From: Planctomycetales bacterium | GTDB lineage: Bacteria; 4484-113; JAFGCY01 | Reading direction: 5' to 3' | Length of the DNA: 24,361 bases | NCBI GenBank assembly: GCA_024645305.1 | Contig: JAHEFU010000010.1 | Location: forward strand, 1-24,361 | Shown here: positions 22,101-24,361 of the stretch, in pieces | How positions within the stretch are numbered: the first letter of the stretch is position 1 | How the letters are laid out: each line of letters starts with the position of its first letter | Translations under genes and position numbers: made by a program | The notes under the pieces: model-generated | Told to the model about the DNA's origin: nothing | Databases searched by the model: none | Seen by the model: only the letters and a program-made list of their open reading frames with translations

Positions 22101-22853
22101 TCGCTGCTGCTCGTACTCGGCTGAGGCCCGCCCGGGTGCCGGGCTCTTGCTGCCGTTGTAAGGTGAGCCGACGAGGATGTCCTCAGCGCTTTCCCGGTTA
22201 TCAAGGAATGCCGTCACCGAGGCATCGTCAGCCTGCAGGCTGAACATACCCGATCCCGGCTGCTCCTGCATTTCCGCACGGAACTTCTTCAGCAATGCAG
22301 TAGCCAGGGTAAAGGCGGCCTCCCCGGGACTGCTGAGCTGGATCGCCTCCTCCAGCGTGCTGATGGCTGAGGCCGCACTGCCGGAGTAGAACAGGGCCAG
22401 CCCCAGCGTGCAGCGCACGTAGGCATAGCCGGGCCTGAGTTCGATCGCCGTCAGGCAGCTTTGGATCGCCGCATCGTAATCGTGCCGGCCGTACTGGGCC
22501 AGGGCCAGGCCGTTGTAGGAGAAGGGGTTGCCGGTATCCAGGGCAATCGCCGCCCGGAACTGGGCTTCCGCATCCTCCCACATCTCCAGGGCCAGGAACT
22601 GGTTTCCCTGGTTGTGGTAGGCGATCACCGCAGCCTGGTCCACACCTGGCGGAGCCTCATACTCCTCCAGGGGACCCTGGGCAGCCAGCACGGGACGGAG
22701 CCCGCCGGCCTGTCCGCTGACGCAGGCATGCCGGATGCCCACTGGGGGCTGCGCGGCGGGAGATATGAACAGTGCAGCCAGTACGATCGTGATGATCAGA
22801 TATGGCAACGGTCTCCATGTGCCTGTTGCATCTCTGTGATTTAGCCTTGACAT
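19143..22853 (-). CDS. Large exported TPR / PKD mosaic protein
   Basis: The ATG at 22853 has GGAGG seven bases upstream; TAGAAT (22881-22886) is a possible -10. The 1236-residue protein reads in order as follows. A signal or anchor segment spans 17-33. TPR-like repeats span about 73-190, for example YHNQGNQFLALEMWEDAEAQ and NPFSYNGLALAQYGRHDYD. Long helical, Ala-rich stretches span about 195-560. A Gly/Ala-rich hydrophobic part (about 570-760) includes WVAGKLAKTGVGLFTALGKG. A Gly/Ser/Pro/Thr linker follows (about 775-858). About three PKD-like domains span roughly 860-1120, with APLRVSFSLSG, YEPYQVSFDFSGS and APLAVTVDGSAS. The last, beta-rich domain is made of GxLSG/GxYSG-type repeats (about 1125-1236). 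PKD and TPR units mediate binding; no catalytic site is evident. The whole architecture is not one I recognise. It is tail-to-tail with the beta-helix gene and separated from the LruC gene by a terminator. Confidence 0.85.
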   Translation of the reverse strand: MSRLNHRDATGTWRPLPYLIITIVLAALFISPAAQPPVGIRHACVSGQAGGLRPVLAAQGPLEEYEAPPGVDQAAVIAYHNQGNQFLALEMWEDAEAQFRAAIALDTGNPFSYNGLALAQYGRHDYDAAIQSCLTAIELRPGYAYVRCTLGLALFYSGSAASAISTLEEAIQLSSPGEAAFTLATALLKKFRAEMQEQPGSGMFSLQADDASVTAFLDNRESAEDILVGSPYNGSKSPAPGRASAEYEQQRALKVQQLIADTTALIDAGAGYAPVLDQLDAALRGAAGQLSVADAAALELRENIDNTLGAFADERRVATDFLARLDTHDKDPFVSRNLEYQRSLMAMRRASLLLEETDRLIIYAALVIREARRTMPQQAAVLEQELLANMAVHDREAARKAALDHALHYLDDGLRALDTADYYYGLEALAFMDGAMAEVRFRAMNLRTSERVDDATARQALGTVEYLAQLNRELHEQFDNMDTTRLLTDAELRAATGNDEPGRGLRAALSILAIRPAHAAGDDKVYSANVQRALQRDRRLFDRSTSEYQGIPHAVGGMVRFTQDLAGSGVDMADALVSTAVIPLAGAWYGDSGSEIWREVKGKYTAVGENYRNGTSGTRVLRTATEYMEATEGMAEQAASKTVRVLSDATVGGGNLAPWVAGKLAKTGVGLFTALGKGVNKVLDPTSTPGEVSHGVLHIGLTVASAGTAGLTAPVQSVSGAVRTAAGMGANGGMRELTAALGQGYITDSGKELIEWGGDKLTGFEDRPNPFLPGGPAVAVATPPAGAGTGQPATGSPSGDASGNGNTSGSSGGGPAPAGNGNGGTTGGPATGSSGNAGGPGNDRGSSGEGLPSEDTVPGSELPSCSITASVTAGPAPLRVSFSLSGSDAQGNALTSFEFSANGGAALLVGSSHTESFSNPGEYRITARSLDVEGLRSPPANVSITVFAPPKAVLGNIPQGGYEPYQVSFDFSGSTASGEGVQRYEFNDGKGGVHNSASVSLDYAAAGGKQSYTVSLVVYDSNGTASEPATASFDVYAPPVAAIRLSSELGEAPLAVTVDGSASQCFNGSFSNVRITDTAGHAASGQLTTTFQYDEPGQYTITLEVTDAGGKQAKISAGVEVTKPILQGVLVGSFSEPAPGRLELRLDAVNGSFTGFVSGVVNWQWGDMSGSVPYSGNLSGMYDPATGVLSGSLTGVCDGKPYTGSLSGVASGNSASGKWDAANEDGSYAGSWSAGG

Positions 22854-22923
22854 GCTGCAGCCTCCGCAATTGCTTACCCGATTCTACCGCCGGTCATGGC
22901 GAGAAGCCTGTGAGCACAAACAC

Positions 22924-22954
22924 AAAAAGGGGACCCGCCGAAGCGGATCCCCTT
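22924..22954 (-). terminator. Intrinsic terminator with UUCG tetraloop after the LruC-domain gene
   Basis: On the minus strand AAGGGGATCCGC, TTCG, GCGGGTCCCCTT forms a 12-position stem with one mismatch, closed as C(UUCG)G, the very stable tetraloop. It is followed by a short T-run (TTTTT, partly in the stem). It lies about 22 bases after the stop codon at 22976. Confidence 0.88.
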
Positions 22955-22975
22955 CTGTGATCAGTTCTGCTGAGT

Positions 22976-24361
22976 CTAGTAGGAAATGCTTTCTGTAGTG
23001 TTGATCAGAAGGTAACTGGCGTCGAAGTGGTTCCCCACAGGTGCATAGTCATAGAACTTTGCATTGGGTTCGGGGGCGGTGCCATTAGTCCACTCAGTCC
23101 ATTCATTGAAATGTGAGTAGACATCCCAGATCTTCACGCCCTCAACCGGCCAGGCATACATACCGGGCACGATGAACGCGAGCGGGCGGCCGTTGGGATC
23201 AACATAGTCACCGGGCTTGGTCCACAGCGGTACGGTATAGATGTTGCCACCGGTAGGCTTCACACGCAGTTCCGGCTCGTAGGGCATATCAGTGTATTCG
23301 CCCTGTTGCACGGGATTGTCAAACAGGATCCTCACGACGGCATAGTCACCATCCACGACGGGCTGGATGTCAAAGGCGTTGGTGGCCCAGTATCCAGCTG
23401 GAGGGGGCAGGGCCTGCTTGCTGCTGATGAACACCGGCAGGCTGACTCCCGCACTGGAATACCAGATGCGCTGGTTGCCGTGGCGCCGGCCGTCTGCATA
23501 GTACTGGTCGATCACCGCAACGCAGAACGTGTTGTTGAATGCACTGTCCACATTGAGCTGCCAGTCATGGTCATAACCGGCGCCGCGGGCCAGGGCCTTG
23601 ATCACCATGTCAACCTGGATCAGGTCACCGTTCTCCTTGCGATATTCGACCGGCTTCATTGAGCTCACGAAGTCGTTGTAGTCATAGTCGGCACTCTGGA
23701 TCAGGTCTTCCCAGACCATCATCGAATGCCCGGTGATGCTGTTGGAAAAGAACTCACCCTTACTGGGAGTGATCTCATTCCAGAAGTCAGTGTTGCAACC
23801 CGAGTGGACGAAGGCCCCGATCAGGCGCTTGCCCGTGTTGTTCCCGGTCCCGCTGAAAGTGCCGACATAGCCGGGGATATCTTCGAATTTCTCTTCTGTC
23901 CGGTCCTCGAACACCAGGACGACATTCGAGAGAATCTTGTCGCAGGTCGCGGTCACGCTCAGGTTGTCCTCGCTCCAGGCGACGGCGATATGCGGAACAC
24001 ATTTGGGCCAATCACCTTCCAGGGTTTCCGTCGGTGGGTCATAGGTGAATTCTTCATAAACCGGACCGGCTTCAATTGTGAACGGAATGTCCAGGATTTC
24101 GGGATCACCCACATTGGGTCCGATGACCACGGAGGTGTTCTTCCCGTAATCCAGCGCAATGCGCAGGTTGGCCTCTCCCGCGCTGCCAACGGGCAGGATT
24201 GTGGTCAGCTTTGTCGTGTAAATGCCCGCACCCTCATTGGCAATGTACGGAGACCTGTAGTCCAGGCCGGTTTCAGCACAGTTCCAGCTGAGCTTGACAC
24301 TGGGCGGCTGGGCACTGAGTTCGTATTCCAGCCAGATCGTGACAATCTCGCCTTCCGTGAA
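22976..24361 (-). CDS. LruC/DUF4842-type surface protein (5' end outside the window)
   Basis: The frame is open from the right edge to the TAG at 22976 (461 residues); the GTG at 24130 is internal, not the start, because coding continues upstream of it without interruption. The visible N-terminal part is beta-rich (WLEYELSAQPPSVKLSWNC), like an Ig or adhesin unit. From about residue 120 it matches the LruC-domain layout: VVLVFEDRTEEKFEDI, then WEDLIQSADYDYNDFV (217-232), whose DYDYNDF acidic cluster is the family hallmark and resembles a metal-binding loop. The C-terminal DUF4842-like part includes NAFDIQPVVDG, ILFDNPVQQGEY, PLAFIVPGMYAWPVEGVKIW and YSHFNEWTEW. LruC was first named from a Leptospira lipoprotein; related domains are found in secreted or surface proteins of several phyla. 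Function is unknown, and adhesion or a structural role is inference. G+C appears somewhat lower than in the protease genes. Confidence 0.85.
   Translation of the reverse strand, partial: FTEGEIVTIWLEYELSAQPPSVKLSWNCAETGLDYRSPYIANEGAGIYTTKLTTILPVGSAGEANLRIALDYGKNTSVVIGPNVGDPEILDIPFTIEAGPVYEEFTYDPPTETLEGDWPKCVPHIAVAWSEDNLSVTATCDKILSNVVLVFEDRTEEKFEDIPGYVGTFSGTGNNTGKRLIGAFVHSGCNTDFWNEITPSKGEFFSNSITGHSMMVWEDLIQSADYDYNDFVSSMKPVEYRKENGDLIQVDMVIKALARGAGYDHDWQLNVDSAFNNTFCVAVIDQYYADGRRHGNQRIWYSSAGVSLPVFISSKQALPPPAGYWATNAFDIQPVVDGDYAVVRILFDNPVQQGEYTDMPYEPELRVKPTGGNIYTVPLWTKPGDYVDPNGRPLAFIVPGMYAWPVEGVKIWDVYSHFNEWTEWTNGTAPEPNAKFYDYAPVGNHFDASYLLINTTESISY

Noticed and set aside
1..24361. tRNA or rRNA genes
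   Set aside because: I saw no tRNA-like or rRNA sequence in the short intergenic gaps; nearly all other bases are occupied by protein genes.

Overview
The window comes from a GC-rich bacterium (about 58-68% G+C in most of the 60-base blocks I counted by hand). It is almost certainly a diderm with a large secreted proteome: at least eight of the twelve genes encode exported, lipid-anchored or integral membrane proteins. The mix of Tricorn-like S41 proteases with signal peptides, a LruC/DUF4842-type surface protein, PKD-domain and beta-helix proteins, and a fused membrane spermidine-synthase protein would fit Planctomycetota, Armatimonadota or an uncultured relative. The sequence alone does not decide the phylum. 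Eleven of the twelve genes lie on the minus strand.

Layout by position. 1-750 (minus, cut by the left edge): peptidoglycan-binding-like plus CHAP cell-wall hydrolase. 895-5300 (minus): a tight three-gene unit, read in the order GT4 glycosyltransferase, CPBP intramembrane protease, fused membrane/spermidine-synthase-like protein, with a 4-base overlap and a 9-base gap. 5400-8606 (minus): a lipoprotein subtilase followed by two small paralogous lipoproteins. This stretch has distinctly lower G+C (about 38-57% per counted block) and the composition changes inside the subtilase gene near 8220. 8775-15547 (minus): two tandem secreted Tricorn-like proteases (1105 and 1111 aa) ended by a strong intrinsic terminator. 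15548-16085: a 538-base gene-free region holding hexamer repeat arrays in opposite orientations, which share a 20-mer with the acidic linker of the upstream Tricorn gene. 16086-17492 (minus): aldehyde dehydrogenase. 17559-19142 (plus): secreted beta-helix, pectate-lyase-like protein, divergent from the dehydrogenase. 19143-22853 (minus): 1236-aa TPR/PKD mosaic, abutting the beta-helix gene so that one TGATCA palindrome supplies both stop codons. 22976-24361 (minus, cut by the right edge): LruC-domain protein with a UUCG-loop terminator.

How the genes may work together. The Tricorn pair and the lipoprotein subtilase suggest strong extracytoplasmic protein turnover. The CHAP, beta-helix, PKD and LruC proteins suggest envelope and polysaccharide interaction. 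The best candidate for an undescribed system is the subtilase plus two paralogous lipoproteins at 5400-8606: the two small genes share a 34-base identical stretch encoding a common C-terminal signature although their remaining sequences are strongly diverged. A second unusual element is the family of inverted hexamer repeats. Several starts that lack a Shine-Dalgarno sequence have a TANNNT box 6-7 bases upstream, which suggests leaderless transcripts. All functional assignments are from reading motifs; no database search was run.
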